Shown in pieces: positions 27,370-34,995 of a stretch of 64,000 nucleotides of DNA. This DNA comes from Murdochiella vaginalis. GTDB taxonomy: Bacteria; Bacillota; Clostridia; Tissierellales; Peptoniphilaceae. The stretch lies in the NCBI RefSeq assembly GCF_900119705.1, contig NZ_LT632322.1, forward strand, positions 496,001 to 560,000, written 5' to 3'. How positions within the stretch are numbered: position 1 is the first letter of the stretch; each line of letters starts with the position of its first letter. Under the pieces are notes generated by a model, which made no database searches, was not told where the DNA came from, and worked only from the letters and a program-made list of their open reading frames with translations. Both the position numbers and the translations under genes were made by a program.

Positions 27370-28707
27370 TTAGCCCCGTTCCTGTTCTTTCGCCCTGCTT
27401 TGGGACGGATATAGAATACTGTCAACGTTCTTTTTGACAACGCCGTATTCCTGCATTTGCTTCTTGGCTTGCCGATAATCCTCATACAATTTGCTTTTCC
27501 TGTCGTTTAAGCTGCTATACTCCTTACGCAGCGCGGCGAGATCGGGCAGCTTCTTTATCTGCATTTCCTTTAATGCCCTTGCCGCAGCTTCAAACAGGAT
27601 AATTTCGCTTTCATGTCCCCGCAGATACTTTTCCTTGTCCGGCGATTTTCGGTATTCATCGTAAATCGGTTTTAACTGTCGGTATGTGGTGGTGTGCTTG
27701 ATAAGCAGCGACAAATCAGACATACGCTGTTCCACTTCCTTAACCGCCTTTGCCGCCGCGTCATGGGCGGTCATAATATCGGCTATCCTGCTTTCAAGTT
27801 CGCTGTAATACTCAATCTTGTTTTCGGTTAGGAAGTTCATGCTTTTAGCAGCCTGTTTCAGATTGTGGATTTTCGCCCACCGCTCATAGCCCGCCGACTG
27901 TTGGGCTTTGATACTGTTTTCAAGATCAACGACAAGCCGGATTTTCTTATCTTCCCGCAGCGTTTTTGCTTTGGCAGCATACACGCCCTTGATACGTTCC
28001 TTTATCGCTTCTTCCGTATATGCCGCGCCGAGCGTCTTTGCGCGGGTAAACCGTTCCTGTCCGGCGGCGCGGAAAGAAATATACTTGCCCTGTTTGATTT
28101 CATACCCCATTTCCTGCAAGCGGCGCAGCAGTTCGTCAAAATCTTTCACTTGGGGAATGAGGGTATCTATTGCCGTTTTCAGCTTGGCTTTATAGCTTGT
28201 ACCTTGCTTTTCGGCGGTATATTCCGCATAGCTTTTCCCCTTGTCCTGTCCCGGCACGACGACGGATAGCCCATGCTCTTTACATATCCTGTCGCTGGTA
28301 CGCCGGATATGGTGATAGCTTTGTTTGTTGGAATGGTACTTTTTGTAGTCAACGAAGCTGACCGAGTTAAAAATCAAGTGATTGTGCAAATGGTCTTTAT
28401 CGACGTGGGTTGTCAAAACAAACTCATACTTGCCGCCTAACACCGCCCCGGCAAGTTCCATTCCGATTTTGTGCGCTTCTTCCGGGGTGGTTTCTCCCAC
28501 CGCGAAAGACTGTATCAAATGCCGCCCTAAATGTGTGCCGCGATCTCCGGCAGCTTCCCGCGTCCATGCAAACTCAATATCGGCGGTTTCCAGCCCGCAG
28601 CCGAAAGAGGACGCAAGCAGCTTCCCGTCTGTCTTTTCGGGATTTAAGATATAGTCTATCGCAGCCTTTAAGGTTGATTTAATAGGGTGCGTCTTTGTAA
28701 CCGCCAT
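27370..28707 (-). CDS. Conjugative relaxase, MobA/VirD2-like
   Basis: The 445-residue relaxase starts MAVTKTHPIKSTLKAAIDYI and has the three-histidine metal motif in THVDKDHLHNHLIFN near residues 99-113. The catalytic tyrosine is likely in the N-terminal region (about residue 18, DYILNP). The C-terminal half is a coiled coil. The enzyme nicks the transfer origin and pilots the strand to the recipient. It overlaps mobC by 40 bases, so the two are translated together. All core motifs are intact. Confidence 0.92.
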   Translation of the reverse strand: MAVTKTHPIKSTLKAAIDYILNPEKTDGKLLASSFGCGLETADIEFAWTREAAGDRGTHLGRHLIQSFAVGETTPEEAHKIGMELAGAVLGGKYEFVLTTHVDKDHLHNHLIFNSVSFVDYKKYHSNKQSYHHIRRTSDRICKEHGLSVVVPGQDKGKSYAEYTAEKQGTSYKAKLKTAIDTLIPQVKDFDELLRRLQEMGYEIKQGKYISFRAAGQERFTRAKTLGAAYTEEAIKERIKGVYAAKAKTLREDKKIRLVVDLENSIKAQQSAGYERWAKIHNLKQAAKSMNFLTENKIEYYSELESRIADIMTAHDAAAKAVKEVEQRMSDLSLLIKHTTTYRQLKPIYDEYRKSPDKEKYLRGHESEIILFEAAARALKEMQIKKLPDLAALRKEYSSLNDRKSKLYEDYRQAKKQMQEYGVVKKNVDSILYPSQSRAKEQERG

Positions 28708-28997
28708 ATCTCGTCCACCGCCTTTTTAATGTCCTCTATGTCCTGCCTGTAAACTGTCCCCGTCGCATTGGCGCGTTTTGCAATTTGGTTGATGTTCCGG
28801 CTCACCGCTTGCAGTTCCCGGATATATGCTTTCGTGTCGCTTCGGTCAACGACAAGAATATACCCGTCTATCGCCATTTTACGGAAGTATGCGCCGTATT
28901 GCCGGATAGGAAGCTGCTTCATCTTCTCGTCGATCAGCCGCTTTTCTTCTTCCGTAACGTAAAACTTCATCTGTATATTTCTCTTTCGGTTTTCCAT
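28668..28997 (-). CDS. mobC: MobC-like relaxosome accessory protein
   Basis: A 109-residue protein with an N-terminal basic stretch and a ribbon-helix-helix-like segment (IQMKFYVTEEEKRLIDEKM), then the conserved MobC-type helix ending in QAVSRNINQIAKRAN. MobC proteins bind the transfer origin and help the relaxase open the nic region. The start lies about 20 bases from repeat copy B, a good place for its binding site. Confidence 0.88.
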   Translation of the reverse strand: MENRKRNIQMKFYVTEEEKRLIDEKMKQLPIRQYGAYFRKMAIDGYILVVDRSDTKAYIRELQAVSRNINQIAKRANATGTVYRQDIEDIKKAVDEIWRLQRRTLLNQP

Positions 28998-29017
28998 TTC
29001 CGCGCCGCCTTTCGGTA

Positions 29018-29082
29018 TAAGGGTTTGGGATTATCCCAACAAGCATTTTCCGCAAACGGGTACTCGTTTGCTGTGCTTGCTA
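29018..29082 (-). repeat. Inverted repeat copy B upstream of mobC, candidate transfer origin
   Basis: The two blocks 29018-29044 and 29051-29082 are the reverse complement of copy A at 22978-23076. The 32-base block is identical and the 27-base block differs at one position. Each block contains a dyad, as relaxase and accessory-protein sites do. Position beside mobC and relaxase makes it the best oriT candidate in the window; the nic site is not identified. Confidence 0.6.
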
Positions 29083-29198
29083 TCTACTCCATACCCCCAC
29101 CGAAAGGCGGTATTTGTTGCGCGTTCCTGTTAATTTTGGACGCAAAAAAAGATTGCAGCCGCCATGCGCTGCAATCTCCTGTTTCCCATATTGTGAGG

Positions 29199-29555
29199 TT
29201 AGTCCTCTGCTTGTTCGACTTCCGTTATCTCCCTTGCCGTTGCGGTTACAATCCGTATGCCTTTATCGCTCATACCATCCAGCAGCGCGTCAAGCTGCCG
29301 CCGCCCGGTGGATTTCTCCGCGTTGCTGTTCGGAAAGAAAAATTGATCTACCGAAATATGATAACGGGTTACAAGGTCATAGAACACCTGTAAACTCGGC
29401 TGTTGTCCCTTGTTCTCGATATTCGCAAGGTAACGCGGTGAGATATATAACTCGTCGCAAACCTTTTTGCGGCTCTCTTTGTATTCTTTTCTCGCGGCTT
29501 TTATGGCTGCCCCGAAAGCCTTAAAATCGTACAATGGTACAGGTCTTTTTGCCAT
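29199..29555 (-). CDS. XRE family transcriptional regulator
   Basis: A 118-residue protein with an N-terminal helix-turn-helix (KKVCDELYISPRYLANIENKGQQPSLQVF, about residues 28-58) of the Cro/C1 type. The C-terminal half is conserved in ICE regulators. It lies upstream of the mob genes on the same strand and next to the resistance cassette, and probably controls transfer genes. No effector is evident. Confidence 0.88.
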   Translation of the reverse strand: MAKRPVPLYDFKAFGAAIKAARKEYKESRKKVCDELYISPRYLANIENKGQQPSLQVFYDLVTRYHISVDQFFFPNSNAEKSTGRRQLDALLDGMSDKGIRIVTATAREITEVEQAED

Positions 29556-29649
29556 TATTCATTCACCCTATTACATTCTACTGTTCACCTTTCTTCTTGG
29601 ATATGTCTATACAATTCATATCATTAGGTTAAATACTTCCTGTTGTGTA

Positions 29650-29678
29650 TTGACAGTAGACTGATTTTCTGATAAAAT
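29650..29678 (+). promoter_or_regulatory. Promoter of the Cfr-like resistance cassette
   Basis: TTGACA at 29650-29655, a 17-base spacer and TAAAAT at 29673-29678. A leader peptide starts 28 bases after the -10 box. Confidence 0.85.
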
Positions 29679-29706
29679 AAAATTTATGTAAAAGGAGGCG
29701 GCGTTT

Positions 29707-29733
29707 ATGTTGCATAGCATGCGTATTAGATAA
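29707..29733 (+). CDS. Regulatory leader peptide MLHSMRIR
   Basis: An eight-residue ORF follows AAAAGGAGG at seven bases. Its sequence MLHSMRIR closely resembles the ErmDL leader start (MTHSMRLR), and Arg-Ile-Arg fits the +X+ motif at which macrolide-bound ribosomes are known to stall. Its stop codon is the first part of the outer stem (29730-29737 with 29781-29788) of an attenuator. A stalled ribosome would cover that stem and change folding. Drug response has not been shown for this sequence. Confidence 0.75.
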   Translation: MLHSMRIR

Positions 29734-29753
29734 GCATTGAAAAAAAGGATTTT

Positions 29754-29777
29754 CCCATTTTCAACATGGGCTTTTTT
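29754..29777 (+). terminator. First attenuator hairpin of the Cfr-like cassette
   Basis: CCCAT pairs with ATGGG and is followed by CTTTTTT, which can also pair with AAAAAAG at 29741. It is enclosed by an ATAAGCAT/ATGCTTAT outer stem starting in the leader stop codon. This arrangement suits ribosome-controlled attenuation. Confidence 0.7.
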
Positions 29778-29884
29778 GTCATGCTTATTTTGCGGATGCT
29801 ATACAAAAAACTAACGACGTATAGATATAGTATAGACATAGTGCAAGCTATGCCTTAGTTTTGTTGTACTGCTCTGTGCATTAT

Positions 29885-29929
29885 AAATGCAGGTCAATGC
29901 TCATGTTGAGGATTGACCTGCATTTTTTT
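29885..29929 (+). terminator. Second attenuator/terminator before the KTR gene
   Basis: A perfect 14-base stem (AAATGCAGGTCAAT with ATTGACCTGCATTT) ends in seven T residues and stands 26 bases before the KTR start. Reading through it is required for expression of the resistance gene. Confidence 0.85.
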
Positions 29930-29954
29930 GTGTAAAAAGGACGAGTGAAATATA

Positions 29955-30140
29955 ATGCTTAAAAAATATTGGATAAAATGTCCGATTTGTAACGGAAAGA
30001 CGAGAGTTCAAGTATTTCATAATACTGTATTAAAAGATTTTCCTCTTTTCTGCCCTAAATGCAAATTGACGCATATCATTGATGTAGAAAAATTAGAGAT
30101 TGTAATCAAAAATACAGAAAAACAAACTTTTATTATTTAG
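29955..30140 (+). CDS. Cysteine-rich KTR domain protein
   Basis: A 61-residue zinc-ribbon protein with CPICNGKTRVQ and, about 25 residues later, CPKCKL. The family is named after its KTR motif and commonly accompanies resistance genes on Gram-positive conjugative elements. A second member follows tet(O) at 52274 in this window. Function unknown. It is 16 bases upstream of the Cfr-like gene and shares its leader region. Confidence 0.85.
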   Translation: MLKKYWIKCPICNGKTRVQVFHNTVLKDFPLFCPKCKLTHIIDVEKLEIVIKNTEKQTFII

Positions 30141-30156
30141 AAGAAAGGATATAAAA

Positions 30157-31140
30157 ATGAAACGTTTACCTAAATATACGCCTGCGGAAGTACGGAATGA
30201 TCCATACGGATTTACTTACAAAGAAATGTCGGAAGTTATTGGCGAGAATGAAGCAAAAGCCTTATATGAAGAATTATATAAGCAATTACCACGCAAAAAA
30301 AATCTATCAATGTTGGTAAAAAATATTTGCAAAAGCAGTGATACTGAAAAGTATGTTTACGAACTGAAAGACAACAAATACATTGAAACGGTTTTTATCA
30401 AGCGGCGAGATGGTGGAACTGTTTGCGTGAGCACACAAGTCGGTTGTCCTGTTGGTTGTATTTTTTGTGAGTCCGGGCGAAATGGCTTTGTTCGTAATCT
30501 AACATCGTCAGAAATCGTACAACAGATTATATTGTTGCGTCGAAAAGTAAACCGTATCGTTTTTATGGGTATGGGAGAGCCTTTATTCAATTATGACAAC
30601 TTGATAAAAGCAATCCATATTCTCCGAGATAGATATGGGCTCAACTTTCCAACCGACGGCATTACCATATCAACAGTTGGTCCGGTCGATCAATTAAAAA
30701 AATTGCGCGAGGAACATCTTAAAATTCAGTTGACAATATCTTTACACGCAGCAACACAATCTGCAAGAAATCGTATTATTCCTCACATGCGCATATATGC
30801 TATTGAAGATGTTGTTAAGCAAGCCTTATCCTATTCTGAAAGGCATAATCGCAAAATTGTCTTTGCGTATTTGCTTTTACCGGGTATAAATGACCGGCCC
30901 TCAGATGTAAGACAACTTGCAAAATGGTTTCGGGGCAAAAAAGTTATGATTAACGTGTTACAATACAACCCAACAAGCAATTCAAGAATTAAAGCACCAC
31001 AGAAACGGGAAATAGTTGCATTCAAACATCAATTAGAGCAAGCAGGACTTGAAGTTACTATGAGAGTTTCTCATGGCAGAGAGATTAACGCGGCTTGTGG
31101 ACAGTTAGCTAACACATATAATAAATTCAAAAAAAAATGA
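30157..31140 (+). CDS. Cfr/RlmN-family radical SAM 23S rRNA methyltransferase
   Basis: The 327-residue enzyme has the radical-SAM cluster motif CPVGCIFC (near residue 98), the MGMGEPL loop, a TISTVG segment, LTISLHA and the C-terminal methyl-carrier cysteine in INAACGQL. RlmN methylates C2 of A2503 and Cfr methylates C8, which gives resistance to phenicols, lincosamides, oxazolidinones, pleuromutilins and streptogramin A. The sequence alone does not tell me which. Location on an ICE, the low GC relative to the ICE and the leader-attenuator favour a Cfr-like resistance role. It is shorter at the N-terminus than Cfr (349 residues) and looks divergent. A KTR-tail remnant follows the stop. Confidence 0.8.
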   Translation: MKRLPKYTPAEVRNDPYGFTYKEMSEVIGENEAKALYEELYKQLPRKKNLSMLVKNICKSSDTEKYVYELKDNKYIETVFIKRRDGGTVCVSTQVGCPVGCIFCESGRNGFVRNLTSSEIVQQIILLRRKVNRIVFMGMGEPLFNYDNLIKAIHILRDRYGLNFPTDGITISTVGPVDQLKKLREEHLKIQLTISLHAATQSARNRIIPHMRIYAIEDVVKQALSYSERHNRKIVFAYLLLPGINDRPSDVRQLAKWFRGKKVMINVLQYNPTSNSRIKAPQKREIVAFKHQLEQAGLEVTMRVSHGREINAACGQLANTYNKFKKK

Positions 31141-31143
31141 TTA

Positions 31144-31161
31144 AAAGTGCCAGACGCATAG
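31144..31161 (+). pseudogene. Tail remnant of a second KTR gene
   Basis: The codons read Lys-Val-Pro-Asp-Ala-stop and continue into GACGCAGAGCCGAT. The KTR gene after tet(O) ends Lys-Glu-Pro-Asp-Ala-stop and continues into the same bases (52430-52461). The Cfr-like gene therefore occupies a place where a KTR gene once ended. Confidence 0.6.
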
Positions 31162-31167
31162 ACGCAG

Positions 31168-31217
31168 AGCCGATAACGCATTAGGTCAAAAAACCTATGT
31201 GTTATCGGCTTTTTTAT
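31168..31217 (+). terminator. Terminator of the Cfr-like cassette
   Basis: A ten-base stem AGCCGATAAC/GTTATCGGCT with further inner pairing and a T run. It is related in position and sequence to the terminator after the tet(O)-associated KTR gene. Confidence 0.88.
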
Positions 31218-31293
31218 TTAATATTGCGCAAAAGCCGCTGTTCCCTATTATAGAATGGATTGCGGGTAGTGTATTAAAGTCGCCCTTTTTTAA

Positions 31294-31336
31294 GGATACG
31301 GCGGTATCGGGGAGGTATCGCCGTGTCCATTTTTAT
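31294..31336 (+). terminator. Terminator-like hairpin in the ICE
   Basis: GGATACGGCG pairs with CGCCGTGTCC and is followed by ATTTTTA. It lies between the resistance cassette and the sigma factor gene, where no other gene is visible. Confidence 0.6.
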
Positions 31337-31450
31337 TTACTGTAACCCGCCTAATGCTTTGCGGTCAAAAAAAGCTATGCTCCGCAAGCGGGATATTCCG
31401 GCTATGAATGTGAACTGTCAATACATTTAGCTACTGCTTACATTTCCTTT

Positions 31451-31484
31451 GCGCTCGTCCGCGTCTTGCGGACGGGCGCATTTT
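31451..31484 (+). terminator. Hairpin upstream of the sigma factor gene
   Basis: GCGC-CGTCCGC pairs with GCGGACG-GCGC followed by ATTTTG. It may attenuate or terminate transcription before the regulator genes. Confidence 0.55.
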
Positions 31485-31613
31485 GTTTATTTCAATTTAT
31501 TTTTGAAAGGAGCAACAAAGAGCCATCTCCCGAACGGGTACGGAGCGAAAGGGGCAGAGAGGACAAGCCTTTAACTCCCGTCCTCTACTCCACGCGGGAA
31601 GGAGGTGAACTCT

Positions 31614-32051
31614 ATGGAGCTATCTTCTTCCGACAAGGAAAGAATACAACATCAGTATGACGCATTGGCAAAGAAAACGTTGGTAGGCGAAGCGAAAAGC
31701 TACCGCCGCACCCTTGCGAAACGCGCAGCCCGCGAAGTAACTTTTTCGGATTTGAGCGAAAGCGAACTCGCGCAGCTTTTCACGACGGACGAATACGAAA
31801 GCGATTATTACCGTTTTCAAGTGTCCGGCTTTGATGTACTCGTCAAAAATGAACTGCTTGCCGAAGCCCTTAACGCTTTGCCCGAAAGGAAACGCGATAT
31901 TGTTCTCTTGTCCTACTTCTTGGATATGAGCGACGCGGAAATTGGCGAACTGCTGAATGTTGTACGCACGACGGTTTTCCGGCACAGGAAATCCGCGCTT
32001 GCGAAGATCAAACAGTATTTGGAGGGAAAAGCAGATGATGAACACCGTTAG
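31614..32051 (+). CDS. Sigma-70-like transcription factor of the ICE
   Basis: A 145-residue protein with a sigma region 4-like helix-turn-helix at the C-terminus (LPERKRDIVLLSYFLDMSDAEIGELLNV, then RTTVFRHRKSALAKI). Region 2 is not clearly recognisable. Proteins of this kind control conjugation or excision genes in Tn916-like and clostridial elements. I chose the ATG at 31614, seven bases after GGAGG. It overlaps the next gene by 17 bases. Confidence 0.85.
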   Translation: MELSSSDKERIQHQYDALAKKTLVGEAKSYRRTLAKRAAREVTFSDLSESELAQLFTTDEYESDYYRFQVSGFDVLVKNELLAEALNALPERKRDIVLLSYFLDMSDAEIGELLNVVRTTVFRHRKSALAKIKQYLEGKADDEHR

Positions 32052-32277
32052 GAAATCTGAAAATCTGTTGCCGTTCCCTGTCATTTCCGCAGCGGCAAAC
32101 GGCGACACAAACGCCATGTGCGCGATCTTGAAGCATTACGAGGGTTACATAGCGAAACTTTGTACCCGAACGCTGAAAGACGACGCGGGCAATACTTACT
32201 CCTATGTGGACGAAGAAATGCGTAACAGGCTGCAAGTGCGCCTTATTACCCGCACTCTTGCGTTTCATGTAGGCTAA
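32035..32277 (+). CDS. Helix-turn-helix conjugative transposon protein (HTH_16 type)
   Basis: An 80-residue protein containing LPFPVISAAANGDTNAMCAILKHYEGYIAKL, typical of the small HTH_16 family found right after the sigma-like gene in Tn916-type elements. It probably works with the preceding factor in regulation. Two ATGs (32035 and 32038) are both possible; the first was used. Confidence 0.82.
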   Translation: MMNTVRKSENLLPFPVISAAANGDTNAMCAILKHYEGYIAKLCTRTLKDDAGNTYSYVDEEMRNRLQVRLITRTLAFHVG

Positions 32278-32753
32278 CTCTTTAAGCCCATGCGGGGAGC
32301 GTGTACCCCTTTCCACGCTTCCCGTTATGGGCTGTTTGTCGTTCCGTAAAAGCATATCGGAAACGGTATGCTTTTACAGGCTGACAAAGCCTTATTGTTC
32401 CTTGATAAAGAAAGCCCGCAAGATAACGGCGGCGCAGTATAACAGGCAAACGAATACATACCGCTTATATCGAGCCGAACAGCGGGTACGCCAGGACAGC
32501 TTTTCACACAGGGGAAGCCGAGCGAGAAATACCGCGCTGCAAAACAGGTTTAGCAGCTTGTGGGCGACGACATATAGGCGGGACGAAACGCCTTTATAGC
32601 CATAGTCCGAGCGTTAAGAGCGTCGCAGGCATTGGATAAAGCTGCCTTAAATGAGCAGGGGTGAAACTCCCGCGGTGCTGCCGCTGACAGCCGTTCGTTT
32701 CTGCCTTTCATTTTTAATCTTTTTGTTATCCCACGAAAGGGGGATTTTACATT
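32278..32753 (+). other. Noncoding stretch with an 11-base hairpin
   Basis: No convincing gene is present. GTAAAAGCATA at 32346 pairs with TATGCTTTTAC at 32367 around a ten-base loop without a T run. The rest is GC-rich with no long frame carrying a family signature. Confidence 0.5.
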
Positions 32754-32924
32754 ATGGAACAAATGAAGCAAACAACAAAATCCCCGGTTGTGCGCGAATA
32801 CAAAATCGGGGATATTACCTATATTGTCAAAGCCGTTGTTAAAGACGGTGTAAAAGAGGACGCCGCGACAAAGGTACGCCGCTTAATCCAAAATGACTTA
32901 AACCGGGGAAAAAGCCCGGTATAA
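32754..32924 (+). CDS. TnpW family transposon-encoded protein
   Basis: A 56-residue protein (REYKIGDITYIVKAVVKDG, then ATKVRRLIQNDL) that matches the small TnpW family encoded near serine recombinases in clostridial elements. Ribosome site GAAAGGGGG. The role is unknown; assistance of integration or excision is an inference from position. Confidence 0.75.
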   Translation: MEQMKQTTKSPVVREYKIGDITYIVKAVVKDGVKEDAATKVRRLIQNDLNRGKSPV

Positions 32925-33016
32925 TGCCGAAAATGTAATCCTATTGCAGACGGACGACGGGTTTTGTGGTATAATATACATAACCTGTTTGTCCGGCTGT
33001 CGGAATAGGAGGTAAC

Positions 33017-33169
33017 ATGAAACAGTCGGATAAATTAACCGCATACTATGTTTGTGCGGTACATAAAACAGATACTTTGTACCTTGACAATCAAATGCAA
33101 AGACTTCTTTATCACGCAGCCCCCAACGGGTATGCAGCACTTACCGCAAAAGGCGGTGAGCGCAAATGA
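33017..33169 (+). CDS. Small hypothetical ICE protein
   Basis: A 50-residue ORF (KLTAYYVCAVHKTDTLYLDNQ) after AGGAGGTAAC, ending four bases inside the recombinase start. Coupling with the recombinase gene and the strong ribosome site support it. I do not recognise a family. Confidence 0.6.
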   Translation: MKQSDKLTAYYVCAVHKTDTLYLDNQMQRLLYHAAPNGYAALTAKGGERK

Positions 33170-34935
33170 CAAAGACATTTTCTTTTCAGCAGATTGCTGT
33201 TCCTAAAGTGTTAAGCGAAGAAGTCCGCGAAGCCATTTCAAATAATGTCTTGCAATTCTATGTGCGCGATCAGCAGCAGGAAGCGCAGGACGAGGGCATA
33301 ACGGCTTTATATGAACGCCTTTCACAAGAGGACAAATTAGATGGCGAGAGCAACAGTATTGCCAATCAAAAGAAGATTTTGGAACGGTACTGCCGGGAGC
33401 ATGGAATTACCGCTTATCGACATTATGACGAGGACGACGGGTATTCCGGTACAAACTTCAACCGTCCCGGATTTCAACGTATGCTTGCCGATATAAAAGC
33501 TGGAAAAATCAAGCGCGTTATCGTCAAAGATATGTCCCGTTTCGGGCGTGATTATCTGCAAGTCGGTTTCTACACCGATATGCTGTTCCCCGATTTTGGC
33601 GTGCATTTTATCGCGGTCAATGACGGAGTTGACAGTACGCGGGGCGAAAACGAGTTTACCGCAATCCGCAACGTGTTCAATGAAATGTATGCCCGCGACA
33701 CTTCAAAGAAGATACGCGCTACTTGGCAATCAAAGGGAAAATCCGGCGAACACCTTACTACAATCCCGCCTTATGGCTATATGAAAGACCCCAACAACAA
33801 AAAGAAGTGGATTATTGACGAGGAAGCCGCAGCCGTTGTGCAGCAGATTTTCGCATTGTGCGTTTCCGGCATGGGACCGACACAAATTGCAAAATGGTTA
33901 GAGAAAAGCGAAATCCTCAATCCTACGTTCTATTGGTTGTCAAAGGGTATGAAAGTCGGCAACAAGCCGAAGCCGGGGGCAAACCCGTACAAGTGGACGA
34001 ATGAAACGGTTTCCCGTATGCTTGAAAAGATAGAGTATTTAGGGCATACTGTAAACTTCAAAACCCGCAAGCAATCCTACAAGAGCAAAAAGAAGTTGTG
34101 GAACGACCCGTCCGAATGGGTGATCTTTGAGAACACGCAGCCGCCGATTGTAGAGGAAAGTGTATTTCTCATTGTGCAGAACATACGCAAATCCCGCCGC
34201 CGCCCCACCAAAATGGGCGATATGGGTATTTTCTCCGGGCTGCTTTATTGTGCAGAGTGCGGCGGTAAAATGTATCAATGCCGAGCAACGAACTTCACCG
34301 AAGAACAGAAATATTTTATCTGTTCAACCTATCGCAAAGGCAAAGACTTGTGTACGACCCATTCAATCAAAAATGTTGTTCTGTATGAAATCGTTTTGAA
34401 AAACCTACGGGAAGCAATCGACTATGTAACAGAGTATGAAGCCGAGTTTGTGCAGGAAGCAGCAGACAGCCGTTTGCGAGAGCGCGACGCAGAGTTTTCC
34501 TGCAAGCGCGAAACACTTTCCAAAGCCGAAAGCCGTATTGCCGAGTTGGATAATCTGTTTATGCATTTATATGAGGACAATGTAACCGGGAAATTATCTG
34601 ACGAACGGTTTATCAAAATGTCCCATGATTACGAATTGGAGCAGAGCAATCTAAAAGCTATGGCAGAAGTGCTACGGGAAGAAATCAAGCAGCAGGAAAA
34701 ACAAAAGACCAACGTTAAAGCGTTTATCAGCGCGGTAAAGAAGTACACCGATATGCAGCAGCTTGACGCTGCTATGCTACGGGAGTTTATAGATCGTATC
34801 GAAGTTTCCCATACCGACAAAAAATCCAAGACAAGGGAAATCACGATTGTATATAACTTCATCGGTGCATTTGATTTTGAACGGGCGAAAGAAAAAGCCC
34901 AAAATACAACGGAAAAACAGCAAAGAACGGCATAG
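33166..34935 (+). CDS. Large serine recombinase of the ICE (TnpX-like)
   Basis: The 589-residue protein has a resolvase domain with the catalytic serine in ALYERLSQED, SRFGRDYLQVG, a Recombinase domain, a zinc ribbon (CAECGGKMYQC, then ICSTYRKGKDLC) and a C-terminal coiled coil (about 430-540). It catalyses integration and excision of the element through a short core, often a GA dinucleotide in this family. It is the last ICE gene, 36 bases from the end of the interrupted primase frame. All catalytic features are intact. Confidence 0.93.
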   Translation: MTKTFSFQQIAVPKVLSEEVREAISNNVLQFYVRDQQQEAQDEGITALYERLSQEDKLDGESNSIANQKKILERYCREHGITAYRHYDEDDGYSGTNFNRPGFQRMLADIKAGKIKRVIVKDMSRFGRDYLQVGFYTDMLFPDFGVHFIAVNDGVDSTRGENEFTAIRNVFNEMYARDTSKKIRATWQSKGKSGEHLTTIPPYGYMKDPNNKKKWIIDEEAAAVVQQIFALCVSGMGPTQIAKWLEKSEILNPTFYWLSKGMKVGNKPKPGANPYKWTNETVSRMLEKIEYLGHTVNFKTRKQSYKSKKKLWNDPSEWVIFENTQPPIVEESVFLIVQNIRKSRRRPTKMGDMGIFSGLLYCAECGGKMYQCRATNFTEEQKYFICSTYRKGKDLCTTHSIKNVVLYEIVLKNLREAIDYVTEYEAEFVQEAADSRLRERDAEFSCKRETLSKAESRIAELDNLFMHLYEDNVTGKLSDERFIKMSHDYELEQSNLKAMAEVLREEIKQQEKQKTNVKAFISAVKKYTDMQQLDAAMLREFIDRIEVSHTDKKSKTREITIVYNFIGAFDFERAKEKAQNTTEKQQRTA

Positions 34936-34995
34936 CCGTTTGGCTACACCGTTCCTTGCTAAAATGTTTTCTTAATTCACCGCCCCATTTTGGGT
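34936..34995. other. Probable right end of the ICE
   Basis: Between the recombinase stop and the point where primase homology resumes there are about 60 bases. The last about ten primase residues (TATQNGAVN) do not look like family sequence, so the attachment junction probably lies near 34985-34995. No matching left junction is found in the window. Confidence 0.45.
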
